Of a stretch of 64,000 nucleotides of DNA, positions 26,308 through 34,562 are shown one piece after another. Each line of letters begins with the position of its first letter. The stretch's first letter is position 1. The translations under genes were made by a program, and so were the position numbers. This DNA comes from JBCCMQ01 sp039179985. GTDB lineage: Bacteria > Pseudomonadota > Alphaproteobacteria > Rhodobacterales > Rhodobacteraceae. The stretch is from positions 1 to 64,000 of the forward strand of contig JBCDED010000006.1 of assembly GCA_039179985.1 (NCBI GenBank). The letters are read 5' to 3'. The notes below the pieces were generated by a model. It was given only the letters and a program-made list of their open reading frames with translations, searched no databases and had not been told where the DNA came from.

Positions 26308-27627
26308 TTACTCGGGCAGCGTGTCGAGCATGTCGCGGAACTTGCCGACAATTTCGTCGATGTGCGCGCGTTCCGAGATGAACATCGGCGCCACGATGCC
26401 GTTGTCGCCGGTAAATTTAATATGGCAGCCCTTCCAGAATAGCTCGGTCTGCGCCTTGACGCCGCGCCGCCCCGGCTTCCCGTCGTGAAACAACTCGACA
26501 CCCGCCATCATCCCGATTGACCGGATGTCCTTGACCAGCGGATGGTCGCCAAGGCTGTGGATCGCGTCGGAGAAATACGGCGCCATCTCGGTCGCCCGGT
26601 CAAAGAGACCCTCGTCGCGGTAAATCGCGAGGCTCGCGAGCCCCGCCGCGCATGCAGCCGGGTGGCCCGAATAGGTGTAGCCGTGGAAAAGCTCGATCCC
26701 GCCCATGGCCGCGCTATCGGTCACGGTCTCGTAGATATCGTCACGCACGGCCACGGCACCCATGGGGATTGACCCGTTGGTCAGGGCCTTGGCCATGGTG
26801 ATCAGGTCAGGCGTGACACCAAAGGCATCTGCCGAGAAAACGCCGCCGACGCGACCGAACCCGCAAATCACATCGTCAAAGACCAGCAGGATATCGTTGG
26901 CATTGCAGATCTCGCGCAGCCGTTCGAGATAACCCACCGGCGGCGGCAGGGTGCCGGTGGATCCGGCAACGGGTTCGACAAAGACCGCGGCGATGGTCTC
27001 GGCCCCGAAATTGTCGATGGCGCGCTGCAGATCCTCGGCCTTGTCGGCCCCGCCTTTGCGGCGACCCGGGACCTTGAGTTCCGCGTCATCCCAAGTATGG
27101 CGCAAGTGGACGACATTGGGCATCACAACGGGGAAGGCACGGCGGTTGTTCACCAGCCCCGACAGGCTGACGCCTCCGATGTTGACACCGTGGTAGGCCC
27201 GTTCCCGGCTGATGAAGCGATGGCGGTTTTCACCCTTGGCCGTGTGATAGGCCATGATTATCTTCAGCGCCGTGTCGATGGCCTCGGAGCCCGAATTGAC
27301 AAAGAATATGTGGTTGATGTTCTCGGGTGTCAGGCGCGCGACCTCTTCAGCCAGCGCAAAACTCAGTGGATGGGCCGTGCCAAAGGGCGATACGAAGGTC
27401 AGGTCTTTCAATGCCTCATGCACCGCTTCGATGATCTTCGGATGGCAGTGGCCAGCGGGAGAGCAGAAAAGCCCTGACGATCCGTCGATCACCGTAGCGC
27501 CCTTGTGATCGGTCATGTAGACGCCGCGGCCCTCGGTAATCAGGCGCGGCTCGGCCTTGAAGCCACGATTGTCCGTAAAGGGAATCCAGAACTCTTCCAG
27601 CGAGTTGTTTTTCACGTCGAGCGCCAT
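26308..27627 (-). CDS. tpa: Class III aminotransferase, probable taurine-pyruvate aminotransferase
   Basis: 439 aa PLP enzyme of the omega-amino acid:pyruvate group. SGSEAIDTALK forms the phosphate loop, RAYHGVNIGG is the aromatic stacking region, FDDVICGFGR carries the PLP-nitrogen Asp, and AKALTNGSIPMG contains the Schiff-base Lys. Sequence alone also resembles beta-alanine-pyruvate aminotransferase. The specific call rests on context: the gene is divergent from tauR, with xsc beyond, the usual taurine-dissimilation neighbourhood in Rhodobacteraceae. It would convert taurine and pyruvate to sulfoacetaldehyde and alanine in the cytoplasm. Confidence 0.8.
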   Translation of the reverse strand: MALDVKNNSLEEFWIPFTDNRGFKAEPRLITEGRGVYMTDHKGATVIDGSSGLFCSPAGHCHPKIIEAVHEALKDLTFVSPFGTAHPLSFALAEEVARLTPENINHIFFVNSGSEAIDTALKIIMAYHTAKGENRHRFISRERAYHGVNIGGVSLSGLVNNRRAFPVVMPNVVHLRHTWDDAELKVPGRRKGGADKAEDLQRAIDNFGAETIAAVFVEPVAGSTGTLPPPVGYLERLREICNANDILLVFDDVICGFGRVGGVFSADAFGVTPDLITMAKALTNGSIPMGAVAVRDDIYETVTDSAAMGGIELFHGYTYSGHPAACAAGLASLAIYRDEGLFDRATEMAPYFSDAIHSLGDHPLVKDIRSIGMMAGVELFHDGKPGRRGVKAQTELFWKGCHIKFTGDNGIVAPMFISERAHIDEIVGKFRDMLDTLPE

Positions 27628-27688
27628 GGCCTAACCCTTTCTCCGCTTGCATGACAGACACGGCAGGCTAGGCGCAGCTGCCGTCTTT

Positions 27689-27723
27689 CTTTATATCCAG
27701 CCTGGATAGCCCTTTATATCCAG
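27689..27723. promoter_or_regulatory. Perfect 12-bp direct repeat in the tauR-tpa promoter region, probable TauR operator
   Basis: CTTTATATCCAG occurs twice, at 27689-27700 and 27712-27723, 23 bp apart start to start (about two helical turns), with a partial inverted copy CTGGATA between them (27702-27708). On the tpa strand each unit reads CTGGATATAAAG. The second unit ends 11 bases before the tauR ATG. MocR/TauR proteins are known to bind paired direct repeats, and from memory the reported R. capsulatus TauR half-site also begins CTGGA; this should be checked against the original. Confidence 0.7.
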
Positions 27724-27734
27724 AGACCCGCGCG

Positions 27735-29219
27735 ATGGCGATAGCCGCCGAGACATTCTTCCTCGATCCGAACTTTCCCGGCAGCTTGCAGCAGCAGATT
27801 CAATCCATGGTGGCGCAGGGGATTCTCTCGGGTCGCTTTCGTCCGGGAGAGAAGCTGCCGTCTTCGCGCGGGCTGGCAAGACACCTCGGCATCAGCCGCA
27901 TCACTGTGACGCTGGCCTATACGGAGCTTCTGGCCGATGACTACATCTCGTCGCGGGGGCGGTCGGGCTATTACATCTCGGAGAGCGCCCCGCAGCCGCC
28001 CCGATTTCAGACCCCCGAAACGCAGGACAAGGTCGACTGGTCCCGCGCGCTAGGCCAACGGTTTGCCGGTGGCGGTGGCGTGGACCGGCCCGCGGACTGG
28101 CGCAGCTATCGCTACCCGTTCATCTACGGGCAAACCGACGAGACTCTCTTTGACCGGCAGAACTGGCGGTTGTGCGCCCTGCAGGCACTTGGTGCCCGCG
28201 ACTTCGACAGCCTGACGTCGGACCAATACGACGGCGACGACCCGCAGCTGGTGGATTTCATCGCCCGCCACATCCTGCCCCGGCGCGGCATCAATGCAGG
28301 CCCCGAAGAGATCTTGGTCACCATGGGCGCGCAGAACGCGCTCTGGATCGCGGCGCAGGTGCTCCTCACGCAGCGGCGCACGGCAGCCGTGGAGGATCCG
28401 AGCTACCCCAGCCTCCACGACATTCTGCGCCAAACCCGATGCCATCTGCACAGGGTCCCGGTCGATGAAGACGGCTTTCCGCCGGATCTTCTGCCTGGGG
28501 GGACGGATGTGGTGTTCACGACGCCGAGCCATCAGTGCCCGACCGCGGCGACAATGCCACTCGACCGGCGCCGTGCGCTTCTGGACCGTGCGGCGCGCGA
28601 AGACATTCTGATTGTCGAGGACGATTATGAGTTCGAAATGTCGTTCCTCGGAGCACCCCTGCCCGCGCTGAAGTCGCTCGACCGCGAGGGCCGTGTGATC
28701 TATGTCGGATCATTCTCGAAATCGCTCTTCCCGGGCCTCAGGCTCGGCTATCTTGTGGGCGCCCCTGCCTTCATCCGCGAAGCGCGCGCCCTGCGCATGG
28801 CAGTCATCCGCCACCCGCCCGGACACATCCAGCGCACCGCCGCCTATTTCCTGTCGCTCGGCCATTACGACGCACTGGTGCGCCGCACATCGCGAGCGCT
28901 CCACGACCGACGCCGCGCCATTGATCGCGCCATTGCAGAGCACGGTCTGACCGTGGCCGGACGCGGGGCCTTTGGCGGATCGAGCCTCTGGATGCGTGCG
29001 CCGGAGGGTATGGACACCCACCTGGTTGCGGCCGATCTGCGCGCCTCGGGCGTCCTGATAGAACCAGGCGACCCCTTTTTCATGCGCCAGGAAGCGCCTC
29101 GCGGGTTCTACCGGCTTGCCTATTCCTCCATTACAACGCCGCGCATCGGACCCGGCATCGGACTGATCGCCGCGGGCTTTGAGCCCCGAGACGCAGCGCA
29201 CACCATCGTCTCGCCCTAG
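27735..29219 (+). CDS. tauR: MocR-type (GntR/aminotransferase) transcriptional regulator, probable TauR
   Basis: 494 aa. Residues 10-85 form a GntR winged helix (GRFRPGEKLPSSRGLARHLGISRITV). The remainder is an aminotransferase-I-like domain with the PLP site FSKSLFPGLRLG and GAQNALWIAAQVL. MocR regulators bind PLP and sense an amine or amino acid; TauR activates taurine genes in Rhodobacteraceae. It is divergent from tpa across 107 bases that contain the direct repeat at 27689-27723 and lies 119 bases upstream of xsc in the same direction. Confidence 0.87.
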   Translation: MAIAAETFFLDPNFPGSLQQQIQSMVAQGILSGRFRPGEKLPSSRGLARHLGISRITVTLAYTELLADDYISSRGRSGYYISESAPQPPRFQTPETQDKVDWSRALGQRFAGGGGVDRPADWRSYRYPFIYGQTDETLFDRQNWRLCALQALGARDFDSLTSDQYDGDDPQLVDFIARHILPRRGINAGPEEILVTMGAQNALWIAAQVLLTQRRTAAVEDPSYPSLHDILRQTRCHLHRVPVDEDGFPPDLLPGGTDVVFTTPSHQCPTAATMPLDRRRALLDRAAREDILIVEDDYEFEMSFLGAPLPALKSLDREGRVIYVGSFSKSLFPGLRLGYLVGAPAFIREARALRMAVIRHPPGHIQRTAAYFLSLGHYDALVRRTSRALHDRRRAIDRAIAEHGLTVAGRGAFGGSSLWMRAPEGMDTHLVAADLRASGVLIEPGDPFFMRQEAPRGFYRLAYSSITTPRIGPGIGLIAAGFEPRDAAHTIVSP

Positions 29220-29338
29220 GCCGCGTCGCACAACTGGCCTGATGGCACCTCCGATCTGGCCCTATCGCCCCGCCCCAGGGGAAAGGTAGTGTCGCCCATC
29301 CAGTTTCGGGCGGAGACACAGTAGGGGAGACCGGCCAG

Positions 29339-31108
29339 ATGAAGATGACCACCGAAGAAGCCTTCGTCAAAACGCTTCAGCGCCACGGCATCGATAACGT
29401 ATTCGGCATCATCGGATCGGCGTTCATGCCGATCTCGGACCTGTTCCCGAAAGCCGGAATCACCTTCTGGGACTGTGCCCATGAAGGGTCGGGCGGTATG
29501 ATGGCCGATGGCTTCACCCGTGCCACGGGCCGCATGTCGATGATGATCGCCCAGAACGGTCCCGGCATCACCAACTTCGTGACCGCCGTGAAAACCGCGT
29601 ACTGGAACCACACGCCGCTTTTGCTCGTGACGCCCCAGGCCGCCAACAAAACCATCGGTCAGGGCGGCTTCCAGGAAGTCGAGCAAATGAAGCTCTTTGA
29701 AGACATGGTCGCCTACCAGGAAGAGGTGCGCGATCCCTCGCGCATCCCTGAGGTGCTTGCCCGGGTGATCGCCAAAGCCAAACGCGCCAGCGCACCCGCG
29801 CAGATCAACCTGCCGCGCGATATGTGGACCCAGGTGATCGATGTCGAGATCCCCCTGGCGCTGGAGCTTGGGCGTCCGGCAGCGCCCGAGGGCGCGCTCG
29901 ACAAGGCTGCAGCGCTTCTCAGTCGGGCCGAGTTCCCCGTGATCCTGAACGGCGCGGGCGTGGTTCTGGCAGACGCCATTCCGGCTACGGTCAAACTGGC
30001 CGAAGCGCTGTCAGCACCGGTCTGCTGCGGGTACCAACACAATGACGCCTTCCCTGGAAACCATCCGCTACACGCAGGCCCCTTGGGCTACAACGGCTCC
30101 AAGGCCGGGATGGAGCTGATCGCCAAGGCCGACGTGGTTCTGGCCCTCGGCACGCGCCTTAACCCCTTCTCGACGCTGCCGGGCTACGGGATCGACTACT
30201 GGCCCAAGGACGCGACCATCATTCAGGTCGACATCAACCCCGACCGCATCGGCCTGACGAAACCTGTTACTGTGGGTATCGTCGGCGATGCACGCCAGGT
30301 CGCGACGGAACTAGCCGCGCGGCTCGATACCGCCAAGGCCGAGGCGCAGGCCGCCGAGCGGACGGAAACGATCGCAAAAACGAAGTCCGCATGGGCGCAG
30401 GAATTGACCAGCCTCGACCACGAAGAGGACGATCCGGGCACCTCCTGGAACGAGCGCGCCCGCGCCGCCAAGCCCGACTGGATGAGCCCCCGCATGGCCT
30501 GGCGGGCGATCCAGCAGGCGCTGCCGCGCGAAGCGATCATCAGTTCCGACATTGGAAACAACTGCGCGATCGGCAACGCGTACCCGTCGTTCGATGAAGG
30601 GCGGAAGTACCTGGCGCCCGGGCTCTTCGGTCCCTGCGGCTACGGCCTGCCTTCGATCGTTGGCGCCAAGATCGGCTGCCCCGATGTGCCCGTGGTCGGC
30701 TTTGCCGGGGACGGGGCTTTCGGGATCGCCGTGACCGAGCTGACCGCCATCGGTCGCCCGGAGTGGCCCGCCATTACCATGGTCGTTTTCCGCAACTACC
30801 AATGGGGTGCTGAAAAGCGGAACTCGACCCTTTGGTACGAAGACAACTTTGTCGGCACTGAACTGGGCGACACAGTTTCTTACGCGGGTATCGCCAATGC
30901 CTGCGGGCTGCAGGGCATCGTCGCGCGCACCATGGACGAGCTGACTGCCGCCCTCGACAAGGCCGTCACCGACCAGATGCAGCACGGAAAGACCACGCTG
31001 ATCGAAGCGTTGATCAACCAGGAACTGGGCGAACCCTTCCGCCGCGATGCCATGAAAAAGCCGGTGGAGGTTGCCGGGATCGACGCCGCGGATATGGCTG
31101 CCGAGTAA
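29339..31108 (+). CDS. xsc: Sulfoacetaldehyde acetyltransferase
   Basis: 589 aa thiamine-diphosphate enzyme. CAHEGSGGMMADGFTRATGR has the cofactor-activating Glu at about residue 49; QNGPGITNFVTAV and TPQAANKTIGQGGFQEVEQMKLF follow. The ThDP/Mg motif runs from FAGDGAFGIAV to FRNYQWG. These are features of the Xsc branch, and the length fits. It converts sulfoacetaldehyde plus phosphate to acetyl phosphate and sulfite, the C-S cleavage step of taurine catabolism. GGGGAG precedes the start. Its stop lies 7 bases from the stop of pta, which is on the opposite strand. Confidence 0.93.
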   Translation: MKMTTEEAFVKTLQRHGIDNVFGIIGSAFMPISDLFPKAGITFWDCAHEGSGGMMADGFTRATGRMSMMIAQNGPGITNFVTAVKTAYWNHTPLLLVTPQAANKTIGQGGFQEVEQMKLFEDMVAYQEEVRDPSRIPEVLARVIAKAKRASAPAQINLPRDMWTQVIDVEIPLALELGRPAAPEGALDKAAALLSRAEFPVILNGAGVVLADAIPATVKLAEALSAPVCCGYQHNDAFPGNHPLHAGPLGYNGSKAGMELIAKADVVLALGTRLNPFSTLPGYGIDYWPKDATIIQVDINPDRIGLTKPVTVGIVGDARQVATELAARLDTAKAEAQAAERTETIAKTKSAWAQELTSLDHEEDDPGTSWNERARAAKPDWMSPRMAWRAIQQALPREAIISSDIGNNCAIGNAYPSFDEGRKYLAPGLFGPCGYGLPSIVGAKIGCPDVPVVGFAGDGAFGIAVTELTAIGRPEWPAITMVVFRNYQWGAEKRNSTLWYEDNFVGTELGDTVSYAGIANACGLQGIVARTMDELTAALDKAVTDQMQHGKTTLIEALINQELGEPFRRDAMKKPVEVAGIDAADMAAE

Positions 31109-31115
31109 GCCCCGC

Positions 31116-31982
31116 TCAGGCCATCGCCGCGGTCACCGCGACCGCGGCGGCGATATCATCTACCGTCGCGCCGCGGCTGAGATCGCAGACCGGCGCGGCG
31201 AAGCCCTGCAGGAACGGCCCAATGGCCTGCGCGCCCGCGAGCTCCTGCGCAAGTTTGTAGGCGATGTTGCCTGCATCGAGAGAAGGAAAGACCAGAACGT
31301 TGGCGTCGCCCGCTTTCACGCCCTTCTTTGCGGCAACGCCCCGATTGAGCGCCGCGTCTCCCTGCAAGGGGCCAATCACGGGTGCGCCGCGGGCCGTGGC
31401 CAGATCCGCGGCCTTCCGCACCAGATCCACCGACGCTCCGCCGCCGCTCGATCCCGTGGAATACGACAGCATCGCCACATCGGCTCGCCCCAGAAGCGCC
31501 GCGGCCGACTGCGCCGAGGCCAAGGCGATATCGGCCAACGCTTCTGCGTCCGGTGCGACGGTGGCCGCGCAATCGGCCCATATCATCTCGCGGCTATCAG
31601 GAAAGCGCATCAGAAAAAACGAGGAGGCGGTGCTGATACCGGGTGCCAGTCCGATGGCAAGCGAGGCCGCTTCGATCACCCGGCGCGTGGGCGCAACCGC
31701 ACCCGCGACCATCACGTCCGCCTCGCCCGCGGCGACCATGGCTGCCGCGCGCACCAAGGGCTTTTCCACCAGACGCTTGGCAATGGCGTCCTTGCCGGGG
31801 CGCACCCTGCGTACCGCCGCAACATGGGCCTCGGACGGCTCGACCAGATCCACGGGTACGCCGAGGCCGTCCCGGGCAATGCGCTCTGCTGCCTCGGCAA
31901 TGCGCGCATCTTCGCGTTCCGGGAGAACCACACGCAACTGCATTTCCTTCGCCCGCTCAATTGCACGTTCAAGTACCGACAT
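31116..31982 (-). CDS. pta: Phosphate acetyltransferase
   Basis: 288 aa, PTA-domain protein. Motifs include RVVLPEREDARIAEAA at the N-terminus, ADVMVAGAVAPTRRVIEAA, SYSTGSSG and VFPSLDAGNIAYKLAQ. It is about 40 residues shorter than the common single-domain enzyme, the reduction falling between the N-terminal block and ADVMVAG. It would turn the acetyl phosphate made by Xsc into acetyl-CoA. Start at 31982 with GGAGGTG upstream. In many roseobacters pta follows xsc in the same direction; here it is inverted and convergent with xsc. Confidence 0.88.
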   Translation of the reverse strand: MSVLERAIERAKEMQLRVVLPEREDARIAEAAERIARDGLGVPVDLVEPSEAHVAAVRRVRPGKDAIAKRLVEKPLVRAAAMVAAGEADVMVAGAVAPTRRVIEAASLAIGLAPGISTASSFFLMRFPDSREMIWADCAATVAPDAEALADIALASAQSAAALLGRADVAMLSYSTGSSGGGASVDLVRKAADLATARGAPVIGPLQGDAALNRGVAAKKGVKAGDANVLVFPSLDAGNIAYKLAQELAGAQAIGPFLQGFAAPVCDLSRGATVDDIAAAVAVTAAMA

Positions 31983-32015
31983 CGACACCTCCGATTTCAC
32001 GACAGGAGCCCCAGA

Positions 32016-33149
32016 ATGACCGACACCGTCAAGATCAACCGCGGTCTCAAGGGCGTCTATTTTGAGCGATCCGGCGTCTCCGATATCGACGGCAAGGCCG
32101 GCAAGCTGACTTATCGCGGGTATTCGATCGACGATCTCGCTACGGCGTCTACCTTTGAAGAGGTGGCGTACCTTCTGATCTACGGCGAGTTGCCCACGTC
32201 GGCAGAGCTTTCCGCCTTCGATGCCCGCCTGAAAGCCAACAGAATCCTGCCGGAAGCCGCTTATGACGTGATCCGCGCCACTGCAGGCGGGCATCCCATG
32301 GACGTGCTCCGGACCACCGTTTCGGCCCTTGCCGCACTCGACCCGGCCAACAAGGACACTTCCGAAGACGGGATGATCGCGAACGGGCTGAAGCTGACCG
32401 CGCAGGTACCCATGATCGTCGCGACGCATGAGGCCATCCGCAATGGGCGCGACCCGGTGGTGCCCGATGAAAGTCTCGGGCATGCGGCGAACTGGCTTTG
32501 GATGCTGAAAGGCGAACGCCCGAGCGACGACGCCGCCAGGCTTGCCGATATCGATTTCATCCTCCACGCTGAACACGGCTCAAATGCCTCGGCTTTCGCC
32601 GCCCGCGTGACAATCGGGACCGAGGCGGACCTGCACGGCGCCATGGTGACCGCGCTCTCAACGCTTGCCGGTCCCGCGCATGGCGGGGCGGCGGAAGACG
32701 TGATGAAAATGGTCAAAGACATCGGCGCGCCCGAGAACGCCGCGGCCTACGTCAAGGCCAAGCGGTCGAACCGGGAGGCTGTGATGGGCTTTGGCCACCG
32801 GGTCTACCGCGCCGAGGACCCGCGCGCGCGCCACATGGCCGCCGGCGTCGCCGCGCTGAGCCAGGAAATGGGCCAGCCCGAGTGGTACGCGATCCTGCAA
32901 GCGGTGGTCGAGGCGATGAAGCCCTATTCCAGACACGGGCTGAACGTGAACGTCGACTTCTATTCCGGGGTCATCTACCAGCTTCACGGCATCCCAATGG
33001 ATCTCTACGTGCCCATCTTCGCAATTGGCCGCGTCCCGGGCTGGGTGATCCAATGCGTGGAGCAGAAGCGGTCGAACATCCTGATCCGGCCTCTGACGCT
33101 CTATAGTGGACCAGCGGAGCGCGCCTATGTGCCCATCGATGCGCGCTGA
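32016..33149 (+). CDS. Citrate synthase family protein
   Basis: 377 aa, the compact citrate/2-methylcitrate synthase type. Visible blocks are GLKGVYFERSGVSDIDGKAGKLTYRGYSI, LHAEHGSNASAFAARV (first catalytic His), GPAHGGAAEDV, GFGHRVYRAEDPRA and SRHGLNVNVDFYSGV near the active-site Asp. It condenses acetyl-CoA or propionyl-CoA with oxaloacetate. Located beside pta, it could draw taurine-derived acetyl-CoA into the TCA cycle; whether it prefers acetyl- or propionyl-CoA cannot be read here. Its start is only 33 bases from the divergent pta start, and AGGAG precedes it. Confidence 0.88.
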   Translation: MTDTVKINRGLKGVYFERSGVSDIDGKAGKLTYRGYSIDDLATASTFEEVAYLLIYGELPTSAELSAFDARLKANRILPEAAYDVIRATAGGHPMDVLRTTVSALAALDPANKDTSEDGMIANGLKLTAQVPMIVATHEAIRNGRDPVVPDESLGHAANWLWMLKGERPSDDAARLADIDFILHAEHGSNASAFAARVTIGTEADLHGAMVTALSTLAGPAHGGAAEDVMKMVKDIGAPENAAAYVKAKRSNREAVMGFGHRVYRAEDPRARHMAAGVAALSQEMGQPEWYAILQAVVEAMKPYSRHGLNVNVDFYSGVIYQLHGIPMDLYVPIFAIGRVPGWVIQCVEQKRSNILIRPLTLYSGPAERAYVPIDAR

Positions 33150-33153
33150 CGCT

Positions 33154-34341
33154 CTAGGGCGCCGGGCGCCGGGCGAGCCGGCGTGCAATGAGATAGAGCA
33201 CGCAGCCCAGGGCCGCGAGCACCACGAGAATGGCCAGCATCAGATTGTAGCCGCCCACGCCCCAGACAAGCGCGCCGAGATAGGGCGCCGTGGCAGACCC
33301 TACGAGATAGGGCAAAGCCAGCGCCCCCGACTTTGCGCCGAAATTCCGACCGCCGAGAACATCCCGAGCGATGATCGGCCGGATGATACTGACCGTTCCG
33401 TAGGCGCCCCCAAAGAAGACGACAAAACCTACGAGCGCCGTGGGGCTGGAGCCGCCGATGAGCAAGAGGAACACAGAAAGCCCCAGCAGAAGGAAGGCGG
33501 CAATCGCCACGCCGTGGGTCGAAATGGCGCGCTCGGACGCCATCATGGCAAGACGTCCGGCAACCTGCATCGGTCCAATGAAAGAGGCGACGAGCACTGC
33601 CATGTCATTGCTCAGGCCTTTCTCGTCGAGATAGGGCAGAAGGTGGTGCAGTGTGGCGCCGTGGACCACCGCGCCAAGGGCAAATCCAAACGCAAGAAAC
33701 CAAAACTCCGGGCGTCTGAGAAAGGCGTGGCGGTTGGCGGTTTCGGGCGCCGCGTCTTTGGGTTCGTCGGCGGTCCCCTCCCGGTCAAGCGCTCGTGTGC
33801 CGAACCAGAGCAGCGGCGCGACAACGAATACGGCCACCGCTCCCGTGGTAGCGACGGCGAGGCGCCAGCCATAAGCCTCGGCAAGGCCGTTGACGATGGG
33901 AAAGCTGAGCGTGCTGGCAAAACCGGCGGCGAGCGTGATGAGGATGATCGCAGGCTTGGCATTCGCCCCGCGCGCCCGGGTCACAAGGGCAAAGCAGGGC
34001 TCATAAAGGCAGCCCGCGAAGGTCAGACCGATCAGGGCCCAGAGCGTGTAGAACTGCCAAAGCTCGGTTGCTGTCGCCAGCGCGATGACTGCGAGCCCGC
34101 CAAGAGCCGCCGAGCCACCCATCATCGCAGCGCCATGACCCCGGTCGATCAAACGCCCGGCCAAGGGCGCAGCAAGGGCCGAGACCAGGACTGCCAGAGT
34201 GATCGCCGCCGTCAGTTCGGCCTTCGACCAGCCCGTTTCCTGTTCCCAACGCAACAGGAGCGCCGGGAAGACGTAATAGAGCGTCGCCCAGGCAAGGGTC
34301 TGCCCGGCGGCCAGAAGGATGATGGGATAGGTGCGGGGCAT
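33154..34341 (-). CDS. Major facilitator superfamily transporter
   Basis: 395 aa with 12 predicted helices in two halves. AGRLIDRGHGAAMM after the second helix corresponds to the MFS loop 2-3 signature, and a charged cytoplasmic loop (about 190-215, EGTADEPKDAAPETANRHAF) separates the halves. Start at 34341; a possible extension upstream would cover a polybasic stretch unlike the family. Substrate unknown. Its position between citrate synthase and soeA raises the possibility of a sulfonate, carboxylate or sulfite/sulfate exporter, but this is only context. It ends 4 bases from the citrate synthase stop. Confidence 0.8.
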   Translation of the reverse strand: MPRTYPIILLAAGQTLAWATLYYVFPALLLRWEQETGWSKAELTAAITLAVLVSALAAPLAGRLIDRGHGAAMMGGSAALGGLAVIALATATELWQFYTLWALIGLTFAGCLYEPCFALVTRARGANAKPAIILITLAAGFASTLSFPIVNGLAEAYGWRLAVATTGAVAVFVVAPLLWFGTRALDREGTADEPKDAAPETANRHAFLRRPEFWFLAFGFALGAVVHGATLHHLLPYLDEKGLSNDMAVLVASFIGPMQVAGRLAMMASERAISTHGVAIAAFLLLGLSVFLLLIGGSSPTALVGFVVFFGGAYGTVSIIRPIIARDVLGGRNFGAKSGALALPYLVGSATAPYLGALVWGVGGYNLMLAILVVLAALGCVLYLIARRLARRPAP

Positions 34342-34393
34342 GTCGTTGCGGCGTATAGGACGTGCCGCCTCTCTATCCACGCACCTTCGGGCG

Positions 34394-34445
34394 CGAAAGA
34401 AAAAAACCGGGCCGCGCACGCACTTCTATGTGCATATTGGCCCGG
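34394..34445 (-). terminator. Terminator-like hairpin in the leader of the MFS gene
   Basis: On the minus strand CCGGGCC pairs with GGCCCGG (34445-34439 with 34413-34407), enclosing a second small hairpin GCAC-ATAGAA-GTGC, and is followed directly by seven T residues. This is a good intrinsic-terminator form, but it lies upstream of the MFS start (34341) with no minus-strand gene before it. Either a promoter lies at about 34450-34560 and the structure is an attenuator, or it stops antisense transcription out of soeA. The rest of 34342-34562 shows nothing clear. Confidence 0.55.
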
Positions 34446-34562
34446 CGGGCCCGCAGTCGGGAATATTTGCCCCCAATCGCGGCGCCTTCCGGAAAATCCG
34501 TCTCGCATCTTGCGCGGAATCCGGTCAGATTGTCGCCGCTGCGCGAACCACCGGGAACCCGC

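Noticed and set aside
26308..27627. Beta-alanine-pyruvate aminotransferase as primary call
   Set aside because: Sequence fits equally, but the divergent tauR with repeat and neighbouring xsc make taurine the likelier substrate.
34394..34445. Molybdenum cofactor riboswitch upstream of soeA
   Set aside because: The structure is a terminator-like hairpin whose T-run is on the strand opposite to soeA; it lacks the multi-helix core of a Moco riboswitch.
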